Positions 42,027 to 51,189 of a stretch of 64,000 nucleotides of DNA are shown piece after piece. This DNA comes from Ectopseudomonas guguanensis (GTDB lineage Bacteria; Pseudomonadota; Gammaproteobacteria; Pseudomonadales; Pseudomonadaceae), in assembly GCF_900104265.1 (NCBI RefSeq), contig NZ_FNJJ01000006.1, positions 186,001 to 250,000 on the forward strand, read 5' to 3'. The position numbers and the translations under genes were made by a program. The notes under the pieces are model-generated. The model saw only the letters and a list, made by a program, of their open reading frames with translations, had not been told where the DNA came from and ran no database searches. How positions within the stretch are numbered: the first letter of the stretch is position 1; each line of letters starts with the position of its first letter.

Positions 42027-44042
42027 TCACACCTGCAACAAGCGATCGCGCAGCTTCTGAATCTCGTCACGCAACTGCGCCGCCGCCTCGAACTCCAGGT
42101 CGCGCGCCAGGGCGTACATCTTCTCTTCCAACTGACGAATGCGCTTGGTGATCTCGCTCGGCGAACGCAGTTCGCTCTCGTAACGTGCGCTCTCCTCCGC
42201 CGCCTTGGCCATGCCCTTGCGCTTGTTGCTGCGCGCGCCCGGCACCACGGCGCCTTCGAGGATGTCCTTGACGTCCTTCTGCACACCCTTGGGCACGATG
42301 CCGTTGGCCTCGTTGAAGGCCATTTGCTTGGCGCGGCGGCGCTCGGTTTCGTCGATGGCCCGCTGCATCGAGCCGGTCATATTGTCAGCGTAGAGAATCG
42401 CCTTGCCATTGAGGTTACGCGCCGCACGACCGATGGTCTGGATCAGCGAACGCTCGCTGCGCAGAAAGCCTTCCTTGTCCGCATCGAGAATCGCCACCAG
42501 CGCCACTTCGGGCATGTCCAGGCCCTCGCGCAGCAGGTTGATGCCCACCAGCACGTCGAAGGTGCCCAGGCGCAGGTCGCGGATGATCTCCACCCGCTCC
42601 ACCGTGTCGATGTCCGAGTGCAGGTAGCGCACCTTGACGTCGTGATCGCCCAGGTAGTCGGTCAGGTCTTCCGCCATGCGCTTGGTCAGGGTGGTGACCA
42701 GTACGCGCTCACCCACGGCAACACGCAGACGAATCTCCGAGAGCAGATCGTCGACCTGGGTGCGCGCCGGGCGTACCTCCACCTCGGGGTCGACCAGGCC
42801 TGTAGGCCGCACCACCTGCTCGATCACCCGCCCGGCATGCTCGGCCTCGTAAGGCCCCGGCGTGGCGGAAACGAAAATGGTCTGCGGACAGGCGGACTCC
42901 CATTCCTCGAAACGCATCGGCCGGTTGTCCAGCGCCGAAGGCAGACGGAAGCCGTATTCGACCAGGGTTTCCTTGCGCGAACGGTCGCCCTTGTACATGG
43001 CGCCGACCTGCGGCACCGAGACGTGGGACTCGTCGATCACCAGCAGCGCTTCGTCCGGCAGGTAGTCGTACAGGGTCGGCGGCGGTGCACCGGCCGGGCG
43101 CCCCGACAGATAGCGCGAGTAGTTCTCGATGCCATTGCAGTAGCCCAGCTCGAGGATCATCTCCAGGTCGAAGCGCGTGCGCTGCTCCAGGCGCTGCGCC
43201 TCCACCAGCTTGTTCGCCCCACGCAGGTATTCCAGACGCTGCTGCAACTCGGCCTTGATATGCTCCACCGCCTCCAGCAGGGTCTCGCGCGGAGTGACGT
43301 AGTGGCTCTTGGGGTAGAAGGTGAAACGCGGCAGCTTCTGGATCACCTCGCCGGTCAGCGGATCGAAGGCGCTGATGCTCTCCACCTCGTCGTCGAACAG
43401 CTCGACGCGAATGGCCTCCAGATCCGATTCCGCCGGGAAGATGTCGATCACGTCGCCGCGCACACGGAAGGTGGCGCGGGCGAAATCCATGTCGTTGCGC
43501 GTGTACTGCAGCTCGGCCAGACGGCGTAGCAGCGCGCGCTGGTCCATCTTGTCGCCACGGTCGAGGTGCAGCACCATTTTCAGGTACTCCTCGGGGCTAC
43601 CCAGGCCGTAGATCGACGACACGGTGCAGACCACGATGACGTCCTTGCGCTCGATCAGCGCCTTGGTCGCCGACAGGCGCATCTGCTCGATATGGTCGTT
43701 GATCGAGGCATCCTTCTCGATGAAGGTGTCCGACGACGGCACATAGGCTTCCGGCTGGTAGTAGTCGTAATAGGAGACGAAATACTCCACCGCGTTGTTC
43801 GGGAAGAACGCCTTGAACTCGCCATACAGCTGCGCCGCCAGGGTCTTGTTCGGGGCCAGCACCAGGGTCGGCCGCTGCACCTGGGCAATCACGTTGGCCA
43901 CGGAAAAGGTCTTGCCCGAGCCGGTCACGCCCAGCAGGGTCTGGTGCGAAAGCCCAGCCTCCAGTCCCTCGACCATCTGCCGGATCGCCTCGGGCTGATC
44001 GCCGGCCGGTTTGAAGCGGGTCACCAACTGAAACTCGGACAT
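42027..44042 (-). CDS. uvrB: Excinuclease ABC subunit B
   Basis: The 671-aa protein has the Walker A motif [14 protein letters not shown] near residue 40, the damage-probing beta-hairpin [13 protein letters not shown], the DEAD-like DESHV and C-terminal helicase motifs ([21 protein letters not shown]), and ends with a UVR domain that contacts UvrC. It verifies lesions in nucleotide excision repair. I use the ATG at 44042 ([16 protein letters not shown]), which gives the normal length; ten more codons upstream are unlikely. Confidence 0.97.
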   Translation of the reverse strand: MSEFQLVTRFKPAGDQPEAIRQMVEGLEAGLSHQTLLGVTGSGKTFSVANVIAQVQRPTLVLAPNKTLAAQLYGEFKAFFPNNAVEYFVSYYDYYQPEAYVPSSDTFIEKDASINDHIEQMRLSATKALIERKDVIVVCTVSSIYGLGSPEEYLKMVLHLDRGDKMDQRALLRRLAELQYTRNDMDFARATFRVRGDVIDIFPAESDLEAIRVELFDDEVESISAFDPLTGEVIQKLPRFTFYPKSHYVTPRETLLEAVEHIKAELQQRLEYLRGANKLVEAQRLEQRTRFDLEMILELGYCNGIENYSRYLSGRPAGAPPPTLYDYLPDEALLVIDESHVSVPQVGAMYKGDRSRKETLVEYGFRLPSALDNRPMRFEEWESACPQTIFVSATPGPYEAEHAGRVIEQVVRPTGLVDPEVEVRPARTQVDDLLSEIRLRVAVGERVLVTTLTKRMAEDLTDYLGDHDVKVRYLHSDIDTVERVEIIRDLRLGTFDVLVGINLLREGLDMPEVALVAILDADKEGFLRSERSLIQTIGRAARNLNGKAILYADNMTGSMQRAIDETERRRAKQMAFNEANGIVPKGVQKDVKDILEGAVVPGARSNKRKGMAKAAEESARYESELRSPSEITKRIRQLEEKMYALARDLEFEAAAQLRDEIQKLRDRLLQV

Positions 44043-44287
44043 GCAGTACCTCGACAAATGGCTGTGACGCATCCTTTCGGACTGCGTTCAAAGCCATGAA
44101 TTGCAGGGCGATTCGGCGATAGTTCCAGATAGAGTCGAATTACCTGGCAAAAGCCCTTAATTCAGGGCTTTGCGCTGTCGCCCCCTGGATTCAGGGTCGT
44201 TATACTAACGCCCCGTTTACGCGCCCCCTAGCGCTTTTGTCGGGGACGCCTGGCCTCCCACCCCTCACTCGAGTTGCCGCACCCATC

Positions 44288-45484
44288 ATGAGTCTCTTCT
44301 CTGCCGTCGAAATGGCTCCGCGCGATCCCATCCTGGGCCTCAACGAAGCATTCAACGCGGACACCCGCACCACCAAGGTCAACCTTGGGGTGGGCGTCTA
44401 CTACAACGAGGAGGGGCGAATTCCGCTGCTGCGCGCCGTCGCAGAAGCCGAAAAGGCACGTATCGAGGCTCATGCCCCGCGTGGCTACCTGCCGATCGAA
44501 GGCATCGCCGCCTACGACAAGGCCGTACAGGAGCTGCTGTTCGGCAAGGGCGCAGCCCTGATCGAAGCCGGCCGCGTGATCACCACCCAGGCCTTGGGCG
44601 GCACCGGCGCACTGAAGATCGGCGCCGACTTCCTCAAGCGCCTGCTGCCGGACGCCACCGTGGCCATCAGCGACCCGAGCTGGGAAAACCACCGCGCCCT
44701 GTTCGAATCCGCCGGCTTCCCGGTGCACAACTACCGCTACTACGATCCGTTCAGCAATGGCGTGAACCGTGGCGGCATGCTCGAAGACCTGCGCAACCTG
44801 CCGGCCCGCTCAATCGTCGTGCTGCACGCCTGCTGCCACAACCCCACCGGCGTCGACCTGCAGCTGGAAGACTGGAAAGCCGTGCTGGAAGTCCTGCGCG
44901 AGCGCGAGCACGTACCCTTCCTCGACATCGCCTACCAGGGCTTCGGTGACGGCATCGAGCAGGACGCCGAAGCCGTGCGCCTGTTCGCCGAGTCGGGCCT
45001 GGAGTTCTTCGTCTCCAGCTCCTTCTCCAAGTCGTTCTCGCTGTACGGCGAACGCGTGGGCGCCCTGTCGCTGGTCACCAGCAGCCGCGAAGAGTCGACT
45101 CGTGTGCTCTCGCAGCTCAAGCGTGTGATCCGCACCAACTACTCCAACCCGCCGACCCACGGCGCCACCGTGGTCGCCAGCGTGCTCAACAGCCCCGAGC
45201 TGCGCGCCATGTGGGAAGCCGAGCTGGGCGAAATGCGCGACCGCATCCGCAGCATGCGCCTGGCCATGGTCGAACAACTGGCAGCATTGGGCGCCAAGCG
45301 CGACTTCGGCTTCGTCGCCGAGCAACGCGGCATGTTCTCCTACTCCGGCCTCACCGTGGAGCAAGTGGAACGCCTCAAGGAAGAGTTCGGCATCTACGCC
45401 GTCGGCACCGGCCGCATCTGCGTCGCCGCGCTGAACAACGGCAACCTGGACAGCGTCACTCGCGCGATTCACGCGGTGCTGTAA
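44288..45484 (+). CDS. tyrB: Aromatic amino acid aminotransferase (class I)
   Basis: The 398-aa PLP enzyme of the AspC/TyrB group starts MSLFSAVEMAPRDPI. Family motifs are KVNLGVGVYYNEEG, CCHNPTGVDLQ, FLDIAYQGFGDG and the PLP lysine in SSSFSKSFSLYGERVG; NYSNPPTHGA and the substrate arginine in VGTGRICVAALN complete the site. It transfers the amino group between aromatic amino acids or aspartate and 2-oxoglutarate. The upstream extension to 44237 is rejected because of the clear MSLFSAVE start. The 245-bp gap to the divergent uvrB holds a palindrome (44150-44172) and a TATACT -10-like box near 44200. Confidence 0.92.
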   Translation: MSLFSAVEMAPRDPILGLNEAFNADTRTTKVNLGVGVYYNEEGRIPLLRAVAEAEKARIEAHAPRGYLPIEGIAAYDKAVQELLFGKGAALIEAGRVITTQALGGTGALKIGADFLKRLLPDATVAISDPSWENHRALFESAGFPVHNYRYYDPFSNGVNRGGMLEDLRNLPARSIVVLHACCHNPTGVDLQLEDWKAVLEVLREREHVPFLDIAYQGFGDGIEQDAEAVRLFAESGLEFFVSSSFSKSFSLYGERVGALSLVTSSREESTRVLSQLKRVIRTNYSNPPTHGATVVASVLNSPELRAMWEAELGEMRDRIRSMRLAMVEQLAALGAKRDFGFVAEQRGMFSYSGLTVEQVERLKEEFGIYAVGTGRICVAALNNGNLDSVTRAIHAVL

Positions 45485-45499
45485 GCGTCTGCGATAAAC

Positions 45500-45529
45500 A
45501 AAAACGCCGGCCCATAAGCCGGCGTTTTT
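45500..45529. terminator. Rho-independent terminator of the aminotransferase gene
   Basis: A perfect 12-bp stem with A and T runs on its two sides (45500-45511 with 45518-45529, loop CCATAA) works in either direction, 15 bases after the stop codon. Confidence 0.85.
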
Positions 45530-45545
45530 GTATGTCTCAAATGAC

Positions 45546-45720
45546 TGTAGGAGCGGCGCCCCGCCGCGAATCGTTCGCTAGGGCAGCGCAAAAGCAAAAG
45601 CTTCGCCCCGGAGCGTGGCCCCCACACCAATACCCAGGCACCGCCGACCTCGGAACAACTGGGCGGCATTCCGTTTCAGCCGCGATCTGCCACTGCCGTC
45701 GCGGCTAAAGCCCCTCCCAC
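45546..45720. repeat. REP sequences upstream of tRNA-Asn
   Basis: Units of the TGTAGGAGCGGCGCCCCGCC type (45546-45570), AAGCTTCGCCCCGGAGC type (about 45598-45625) and a CAGCCGCG...CGCGGCTAAAGCCCCTCCCA pair (about 45680-45720) fill the space. No gene is seen in 45530-45774. Confidence 0.7.
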
Positions 45721-45774
45721 GATAGCGCCGCCGAATCTGCCCAATACCAGACAAGCAGAAGTCACGGCAAAGTG

Positions 45775-45802
45775 TTGACTTCTCTTTTTTAATCAGTAAC
45801 AT
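45775..45802 (+). promoter_or_regulatory. Promoter of tRNA-Asn
   Basis: TTGACT (45775-45780) and TAACAT (45797-45802) are spaced by 16 bases and followed by a GC-rich discriminator (ACGCGCCG) just before the tRNA, typical of stable-RNA promoters. Confidence 0.6.
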
Positions 45803-45814
45803 ACGCGCCGTTGT

Positions 45815-45890
45815 TCCGCGATAGCTCAGTCGGTAGAGCAAATGACTGTTAATCATTGGGTCCCTGGTTCGAGTCCAGGTCGCGGAGCCA
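45815..45890 (+). tRNA. tRNA-Asn (anticodon GTT)
   Basis: The 76-nt cloverleaf has a 7-bp acceptor stem (TCCGCGA with TCGCGGA), the D-loop AGCTCAGTCGGTAGAGC, the anticodon arm with GTT at 45848-45850, the T-loop GGTTCGAGTCC, and an encoded CCA end. Position and identity match the tRNA-Asn found between the aminotransferase and wbpM regions in P. aeruginosa. A second copy of its 3' end lies 148 bp downstream. Confidence 0.97.
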
Positions 45891-45897
45891 AATTCAA

Positions 45898-45924
45898 AAG
45901 CCTCGGTTGATCCGGGGCTTTTTT
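45898..45924 (+). terminator. Terminator of tRNA-Asn
   Basis: AAGCCTCGG pairs with CCGGGGCTT (one G-T pair) across a 5-base loop and is followed by TTTTT. Confidence 0.8.
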
Positions 45925-46016
45925 GTATCTGCCGGACTCTCACCAGGGACCATGTCCCAGGTTATTCGCTTCGCTCCCCCCTTCGGGGCCGCGCGGGAGC
46001 GCGTTCAGCTTCGCTG

Positions 46017-46043
46017 TCGAGTCCAGGTCGCGGAGCCAAATTC
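46017..46043 (+). repeat. Direct repeat of the tRNA-Asn 3' end
   Basis: These 27 bases are identical to 45869-45895, which covers the T-loop, acceptor strand, CCA and five following bases of tRNA-Asn. The two copies are 148 bp apart. The second has no 5' half and so is not a tRNA gene. It has its own terminator downstream. Confidence 0.9.
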
Positions 46044-46046
46044 GAG

Positions 46047-46071
46047 AACCCAGCCTAGTGCTGGGTTTTTT
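46047..46071 (+). terminator. Terminator after the tRNA-Asn 3'-end duplicate
   Basis: AACCCAGC pairs perfectly with GCTGGGTT across CTAGT and is followed by TTTT. Confidence 0.75.
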
Positions 46072-46089
46072 ATTACCTGCGCCCCAAAC

Positions 46090-46110
46090 GTAGGGTGCGC
46101 CGTGCGCACC
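46090..46110 (+). repeat. 21-bp GTAGGGTGCGCC palindromic repeat
   Basis: This exact copy of the unit found at 13655, 24871 and 34556 lies between the tRNA duplicate and the ComEA-like gene. Confidence 0.75.
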
Positions 46111-46152
46111 AGCACTACTGGACCCGGCACCGACATAAACGCTCCCGCCAAA

Positions 46153-46184
46153 AGCAAAAAAGGCCGGTCAAAGACCGGCCCAAA
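46153..46184 (-). terminator. Terminator of the ComEA-like gene
   Basis: On the minus strand GGCCGGTC pairs with GACCGGCC around AAA/TTT and is followed by TTTTTTGCTTTT. It lies about 20 bases after the stop codon. Confidence 0.85.
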
Positions 46185-46202
46185 TGGCAACGCCGCCTGG
46201 CG

Positions 46203-46526
46203 TCAGTTCACGCTCAACTTGTCGCGGTTCTTCTCCAGCGTCGCCTGACCAATACCCTTCACCTCCAGCAGCTCGTCAACCGAAGCGAAGTCACCGTGCT
46301 CTTCACGGTAGGCAACAATCGCCTGCGCCTTGGTCGCACCGATACCTGCCAACTCCCTCTGCAGGGTCGCTGCATCAGCAGTATTCAGATTGACGGTGGC
46401 AACCTGCGCGGCCTGGACAGCCGCAGGCTTGGCACTTTCGGTTTTTGGAGGCTCGGCTGCGGTGGCAGCCAGAGAGAGGGAAGCGAGAACGGCGAACAGC
46501 AGAGAGGAGAGACGATTTTTCAGCAT
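46203..46526 (-). CDS. ComEA-like helix-hairpin-helix DNA-binding protein, exported
   Basis: The 107-aa protein has a signal peptide (MLKNRLSSLLFAVLASLSLA, cleavage near ATAA), a short Ala/Pro/Lys linker and two helix-hairpin-helix motifs, LQRELAGIGATKAQAIVAYR and VDELLEVKGIGQATLEKNR. This is the ComEA arrangement of periplasmic DNA-binding proteins in DNA uptake. Competence in this organism is not shown. It lies just downstream of wbpM but has its own terminator. Confidence 0.9.
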   Translation of the reverse strand: MLKNRLSSLLFAVLASLSLAATAAEPPKTESAKPAAVQAAQVATVNLNTADAATLQRELAGIGATKAQAIVAYREEHGDFASVDELLEVKGIGQATLEKNRDKLSVN

Positions 46527-46614
46527 GACAACACTCCTTGTAAATGAGAAAGCGAGGCAACCATAGCCTCGCTTTTCAAACTAGACGCTATCTGCCAGCT
46601 GTCAAATCCGCGAT

Positions 46615-48615
46615 TCAGCCCTCGCGATTTCTCAGATGAATCCAGTCGACGATTTCGCCCTCAGGCACATACCCATGCACGGTCTCGCGCAGTAGCACGC
46701 GTACCCGGGCGTAGTCATCCTCGTTGACCGCGACCAGCAAAGCCTTCAAACGAGTCTTGAGTTCCTCCCAAGGCAGCATGTCCTCTTCAGCGCGCATGAT
46801 CATCGGATGCTCAGTCGGCTTCACATCTTCGCCAATCAGCAGCTCCTCGTAGAGCTTCTCGCCAGGACGCAAGCCGGTGAACTCGATGGCGATATCACCA
46901 TGCGGATTACGCTCATCTCGCACACTCAGGCCGGACAGACGAATCATCTTTTCGGCAAGATCGGCAATCTTCACCGGCTCGCCCATATCCAGCACGAACA
47001 CATCGCCCCCCTGCCCCAGCGAACCGGCCTGGATGACAAGCTGCGCCGCCTCGGGAATGGTCATGAAATAACGGGTGATGTTCGGATGAGTTACTGTCAC
47101 CGGCCCGCCCTGCTTGATCTGCTCCCTGAACAACGGAATAACCGAACCGGAAGAACCCAGCACATTACCGAAGCGCACCATGGTGAAACGGGTCTTGTTG
47201 ACGTGATGAACGCCACGTTCATCGCCAAAGAGCAACGGCGCAGACTCACGACTCAACGCCTGCAGCACCATCTCGGCCAAGCGCTTGGTGCTGCCCATGA
47301 CATTGGTAGGCCGTACAGCCTTGTCAGTCGAGATCAGAACGAAGTTGGCCACCCCGGCCTTGATCGAAGCCTGCGCCGCATTGAGTGTACCGACCAGGTT
47401 ATTGAGCACACCCTCGGCAACGTTATGCTCCACCATCGGCACATGCTTGTAAGCCGCGGCGTGGTAGACGGTGTTGACCCGCCAGGTCTGCAGGACATCG
47501 AACAACCGTTCGTAGTTGCGGATGGATCCGAGAATCGGCACCAGCTTGATCGGCAGCGCCTCCCGCTCGATACGCCGCTGCAGCTCGGCATGGATACTGT
47601 AGAGGTTGAACTCACTATGCTCGAAGAGCAGCAGCGTCCGAGCACCGCTGGCCAGGATCTGCCGACACAACTCCGAACCGATAGAACCTCCAGCCCCCGT
47701 TACCAGCACCACCTGATTCTTGATGCAGCGCTCGAACAAATCCTGCCGGGGCGGTACGGCGTCGCGCCCGAGCAAATCCGCGATGTCGACCTCTTGGAGA
47801 TCTCCCACCTTTACACGCCCACTGGCCAAATCCATGAACCCGGGAATGCTGCGTACATGCAGTGAATAAGGCTCAAGAGAGTTCAGTATTTCGCGCCTGC
47901 GTGCTCTAGGCACAGAGGGCATGGCCAAGAGAATCTCCACAGCCCCCGTTTCGTCGATCATCTGCTGAATATGCTTGGGGGTATAAACCTTCAGTCCAGC
48001 AATGGTCCGATTCGAGATTCCCGCATCGTCATCTATAAAGGCTACCGGCCGCATCGCCTTGCCGAGACGCAATGCAGCGACCAATTGATTGCCAGCCGCC
48101 CCTGCACCATATACCGCGACTCTGGCAATTTCGGATTCGATACTGAGACGACGGGCAATCGGCTCAAACCAATCGCCGACGAAGAACTGCCGCATGGCTA
48201 AACGCAAACCGCCCAACAGAAGCAGGCTCAGCCACCAGTAGTTGAACACCATGGAACGAGGAACAACAGCAGTCGGGCCTCGGTACCAATAAACAGCGAG
48301 AGACAGCACCAGCGCAGACAGGGTAACCGCCTTGGCGATGGTCAGAAGCGCATCGTTACCCACATAGCGCATGACCGCGCGATACATGCCCATCCTTATA
48401 AAGATGGGAAGGGCAATCACGGGCGCGAGTAGAAATAGCCAGCCATGCCCCGAGAAAGGCTTGGCAGCATCCCAGTCTCCCAGACGAATGGCGAATGAGA
48501 GCCACATGGCCAACCAGATCAGCAGTACATCCACCGCAAGCTGGAGAATTCGCTTTTGCCGGCGAGACAAGCGCAACAGCCGTAGGCGCAACGCCGCTAT
48601 TTGCTGACGAATCAT
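46615..48615 (-). CDS. wbpM: Nucleoside-diphosphate sugar epimerase/4,6-dehydratase WbpM
   Basis: The 666-aa inner-membrane protein has four N-terminal helices (about 20-130), a middle CoA-binding-like domain (VAVYGAGAAGNQLVAALR) and a C-terminal SDR domain. The NAD motif is VLVTGAGGSIGSELCRQI, and the catalytic site VLISTDKAVRPTNVMGSTK has Met in the usual Tyr place, as in other family members. It converts UDP-D-GlcNAc to UDP-2-acetamido-2,6-dideoxy-4-keto-hexose for O-antigen. It marks the distal end of the O-antigen locus. Confidence 0.95.
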   Translation of the reverse strand: MIRQQIAALRLRLLRLSRRQKRILQLAVDVLLIWLAMWLSFAIRLGDWDAAKPFSGHGWLFLLAPVIALPIFIRMGMYRAVMRYVGNDALLTIAKAVTLSALVLSLAVYWYRGPTAVVPRSMVFNYWWLSLLLLGGLRLAMRQFFVGDWFEPIARRLSIESEIARVAVYGAGAAGNQLVAALRLGKAMRPVAFIDDDAGISNRTIAGLKVYTPKHIQQMIDETGAVEILLAMPSVPRARRREILNSLEPYSLHVRSIPGFMDLASGRVKVGDLQEVDIADLLGRDAVPPRQDLFERCIKNQVVLVTGAGGSIGSELCRQILASGARTLLLFEHSEFNLYSIHAELQRRIEREALPIKLVPILGSIRNYERLFDVLQTWRVNTVYHAAAYKHVPMVEHNVAEGVLNNLVGTLNAAQASIKAGVANFVLISTDKAVRPTNVMGSTKRLAEMVLQALSRESAPLLFGDERGVHHVNKTRFTMVRFGNVLGSSGSVIPLFREQIKQGGPVTVTHPNITRYFMTIPEAAQLVIQAGSLGQGGDVFVLDMGEPVKIADLAEKMIRLSGLSVRDERNPHGDIAIEFTGLRPGEKLYEELLIGEDVKPTEHPMIMRAEEDMLPWEELKTRLKALLVAVNEDDYARVRVLLRETVHGYVPEGEIVDWIHLRNREG

Positions 48616-48624
48616 CTTATTACC

Positions 48625-49215
48625 TCAATCCCTGGCAATCAGAGCTTGGCCGGGCGTAACAACGCAACCAGGCTCGATAACGACACCATACCCCGCACTG
48701 CAACCGGCCTGAAGCCAAGCCGACATGCCAACTACTACACCACCAGCAAGACAGGCACCCACACCAAGATGCGCATAGTCATGCATAACCACATCATGAT
48801 CGACCACCGCCCCCGCGTTGAGGATAACCCCTTGTCCCAGCCGAGCCTCGGCGCCTACGACTGCCAATGCCATGATGGCCGACCCAGGACCAATCACCGC
48901 AGAGGGGCTTACACAAGCGCGAGGGTGAACAACGCTGACCAATGACGCCCCCCCTGCCGCGACAATCCTCTCCTGCCAGACCCTGCGCACGCGATTATTA
49001 CCGACCGCTGCGATCGCACCATCCGCTGTTGCGGCATATTCAGCCAAGCGATCCAGACCACCGAGAACAGGCATACCACAAACCGCCTCAAGCGCGGGCC
49101 ATCTATCATCTACGAAGTTGACCCGCTGCCATTGGCCGGAAAGTAGCGCAGCTTCAGCGACAGCCTTGCCGTGGCCACCGGCGCCGACGACAAGCAAAGT
49201 ACGCAACTGGCTCAT
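48625..49215 (-). CDS. NeuD/PglD-family sugar O- or N-acyltransferase
   Basis: The 196-aa protein has an N-terminal Rossmann-like part (LLVVGAGGHGKAVAEAALLS) and a left-handed beta-helix of hexapeptide repeats (about 90-190) with the catalytic His in VVDHDVVMHDYAHLG. The family acetylates amino or hydroxyl groups of nucleotide sugars. PglD itself needs an amino-sugar made by an aminotransferase, which is absent here, so O-acetylation of a repeat sugar is also possible. The start overlaps the wbpL-like stop by ATGA. wbpM follows after nine bases. Confidence 0.85.
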   Translation of the reverse strand: MSQLRTLLVVGAGGHGKAVAEAALLSGQWQRVNFVDDRWPALEAVCGMPVLGGLDRLAEYAATADGAIAAVGNNRVRRVWQERIVAAGGASLVSVVHPRACVSPSAVIGPGSAIMALAVVGAEARLGQGVILNAGAVVDHDVVMHDYAHLGVGACLAGGVVVGMSAWLQAGCSAGYGVVIEPGCVVTPGQALIARD

Positions 49216-50228
49216 ATGTTCTCCAACTCACCGGCACGAAACTTGACAGCCAGCACCAGCAAAGGCGCATAAGCAAACATCAGTCCGAATAAGCCATCGC
49301 CACCCAGCACCACCCACAGGGCTATGGGTAACAACCAACACAGATTGAGCACGGCCACCGCCAGGGTCACCGGCAAATGTCGACCGAACTGACGCGAAGC
49401 ATACTGATAGGCATGACTGCGATGAGCTTCATAGACTCTGTCTCCGCGGAGCAAACGGCGAAACAGAGTAAAGGTCGCGTCCACGATGAAAACGCCCAAC
49501 AGGATCAGCCACCCCCAAAACAAGGATTGGTCGATCCACGCCGCCTGTAGGGAAAGAACACCAAGCACGATACCGAGGAAACCACTCCCGGCATCCCCCA
49601 TGAAGATTCGCGCCGGCGGGAAATTCCAATAAAGAAATCCTGCAACCGCAAACGACAGCATCAGCGGTAACACTGCAGCTTCAGCATCTCCATGAAGGAC
49701 ATATAACAGGGCGCCTCCCAGGCAAACACAGATAGCCTCGACGCTGGCAATACCATCGATTCCGTCCATAAAGTTATAAAGGTTGAGTAACCAAACCAAA
49801 TACAAGGAGGCCAACAAATAACCCAGCCAGCCAAAATCAACTACCTGACCCAGTATTGCTAGAGGCGGCAACCCACCGAGGCAGAAAAGTGCCCACGCCG
49901 CCGCGGCAAAATGCCCGAGCAAACGCCAGCGCGCGGCGATGTGGCCGTGGTCATCAAGGAACCCAAGCAACGCAATTGCCAGACCAGAGCCTAGCAACGC
50001 ATAGTAAATCTCGGACGGCAGTTCCACCCCTGCGACAACTGCAACGCATAACCCCACCAGGAATGCCACAACGATAGCCACTCCTCCACCTCGGGGCGTT
50101 GGTTGGCTGTGCGAGCTACGTCCGTTGGGTACATCCATCAGGCTGCGGGCCAGTGCATAGCGGCGCAACAGTGCCGTAAGCCCCCATGCCAACACAGCAA
50201 TGACGGCCATAAGAAACATAAGGTTCAT
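49212..50228 (-). CDS. wbpL: Undecaprenyl-phosphate glycosyl-1-phosphate transferase, WbpL type
   Basis: The 338-aa polytopic protein of the MraY/WecA family has about ten helices. Motifs are GRSSHSQPTPRGGGVAIV, the Mg-binding GFLDDHGHI, YNFMDGIDGIASVEA, FMGDAGSGFLG and the cytoplasmic HRSHAYQYA. It starts O-antigen synthesis by placing a sugar phosphate, probably D-FucNAc-1-P or D-QuiNAc-1-P, on undecaprenyl phosphate at the inner membrane. It overlaps both neighbours by ATGA, so it is part of one transcription unit. Confidence 0.92.
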   Translation of the reverse strand: MNLMFLMAVIAVLAWGLTALLRRYALARSLMDVPNGRSSHSQPTPRGGGVAIVVAFLVGLCVAVVAGVELPSEIYYALLGSGLAIALLGFLDDHGHIAARWRLLGHFAAAAWALFCLGGLPPLAILGQVVDFGWLGYLLASLYLVWLLNLYNFMDGIDGIASVEAICVCLGGALLYVLHGDAEAAVLPLMLSFAVAGFLYWNFPPARIFMGDAGSGFLGIVLGVLSLQAAWIDQSLFWGWLILLGVFIVDATFTLFRRLLRGDRVYEAHRSHAYQYASRQFGRHLPVTLAVAVLNLCWLLPIALWVVLGGDGLFGLMFAYAPLLVLAVKFRAGELENI

Positions 50229-51187
50229 TGAGATAGTTCTTTTAAGTAATGCGCAGCTGTCTTGGCCAAAGCCTGATCAACGGTAAGAGGCGGAGTCCAT
50301 CCCAGCCGCTCCCGCGTCTTGTCCATGTTGATTTGCAACGAACCACAAAGGCGCTGACTAAGCTGGCGACGCCCCAGCAAGATCGCAGCCTGCTCAATCA
50401 ACGCCTGCGGCACAGGCAAGAGCCGGGCCGAACGCCCGAGAGCGGCACTCAAGCGTCGCATGAGCTCCGTGGTAGACAAATCCTCGCCGTCACTGACCAG
50501 AAAACGCTGTCCACTGGCCTCTGGGTGGGTGAGACACACAACCAACAAGTCCACTAGGTTATCCAATGCAACCAGACTGCGGCGGTTGTCTATGGCCCCG
50601 AAGGGCAATGGCACACCCCGCTGCAGCCAGCGCATCATGCTCAAGAAGTTGGCCTTGACCCCCGGGCCGTAGATCAAGGGTGGACGCACGATTACCACCT
50701 CCAGACCGGTCTCGGCAGCCAATTTCAGTAACCCGTCCTCCGCCTCTCGTTTTGAGATACCGTAAGGATCCGTCGCATTCGAAACATCGTCCGCCCTGTA
50801 AGCCTGCCCGGGGAGGGTCTGTTCGCCATTGACCTTGATCGAGCTGACAAAGACGAAGCGTCGCGCACCCGCTGCCACTGCCTGACGCGCCAGGCGCAGG
50901 GTGCCCTCGACATTGGCTCGACGAAACTCCGCCAGTGGGTCGGCAGCTTGCTCCTGCATCACGTGCACCCGCGCCGCACAGTGGATGACCGCATCGACGC
51001 CCGCGAGCGCCTGTGACCAGTCAGCATCCGCTCCCAGTGACGGCGCGAGACAATACTCAACTTCATTGAGTGGAGTAATCGGTGCCTTGCGCAGAGCGCA
51101 GCGCAAATGATGCGAGCCATCAGCAAGCAGGCGTGCCTGCACGGCACGCCCAACGAAGCCGCTGGAGCCAGTCAGCAGAATACGCAT
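50225..51187 (-). CDS. NAD-dependent epimerase/reductase, WbpV/WbpK-like
   Basis: The 320-aa extended SDR has the cofactor motif RILLTGSSGFVGRAVQARL, FVFVSSIKVNGEQT with the catalytic Ser and YGISKREAEDGLL with Tyr-Lys. Proteins of this type (WbpV, WbpK) reduce the 4-keto sugar made by WbpM to UDP-D-QuiNAc or UDP-D-FucNAc, the likely first sugar of the repeat. Which epimer forms cannot be told by eye. I take the ATG at 51187 because AAGGAG is correctly spaced for it; a GTG at 51193 is too close. Confidence 0.88.
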   Translation of the reverse strand: MRILLTGSSGFVGRAVQARLLADGSHHLRCALRKAPITPLNEVEYCLAPSLGADADWSQALAGVDAVIHCAARVHVMQEQAADPLAEFRRANVEGTLRLARQAVAAGARRFVFVSSIKVNGEQTLPGQAYRADDVSNATDPYGISKREAEDGLLKLAAETGLEVVIVRPPLIYGPGVKANFLSMMRWLQRGVPLPFGAIDNRRSLVALDNLVDLLVVCLTHPEASGQRFLVSDGEDLSTTELMRRLSAALGRSARLLPVPQALIEQAAILLGRRQLSQRLCGSLQINMDKTRERLGWTPPLTVDQALAKTAAHYLKELSQ

Positions 51188-51189
51188 GC

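Noticed and set aside
41805..43529. 574-codon plus-strand frame antisense to uvrB
   Set aside because: It overlaps intergenic repeats and uvrB, with no motif or start signal.
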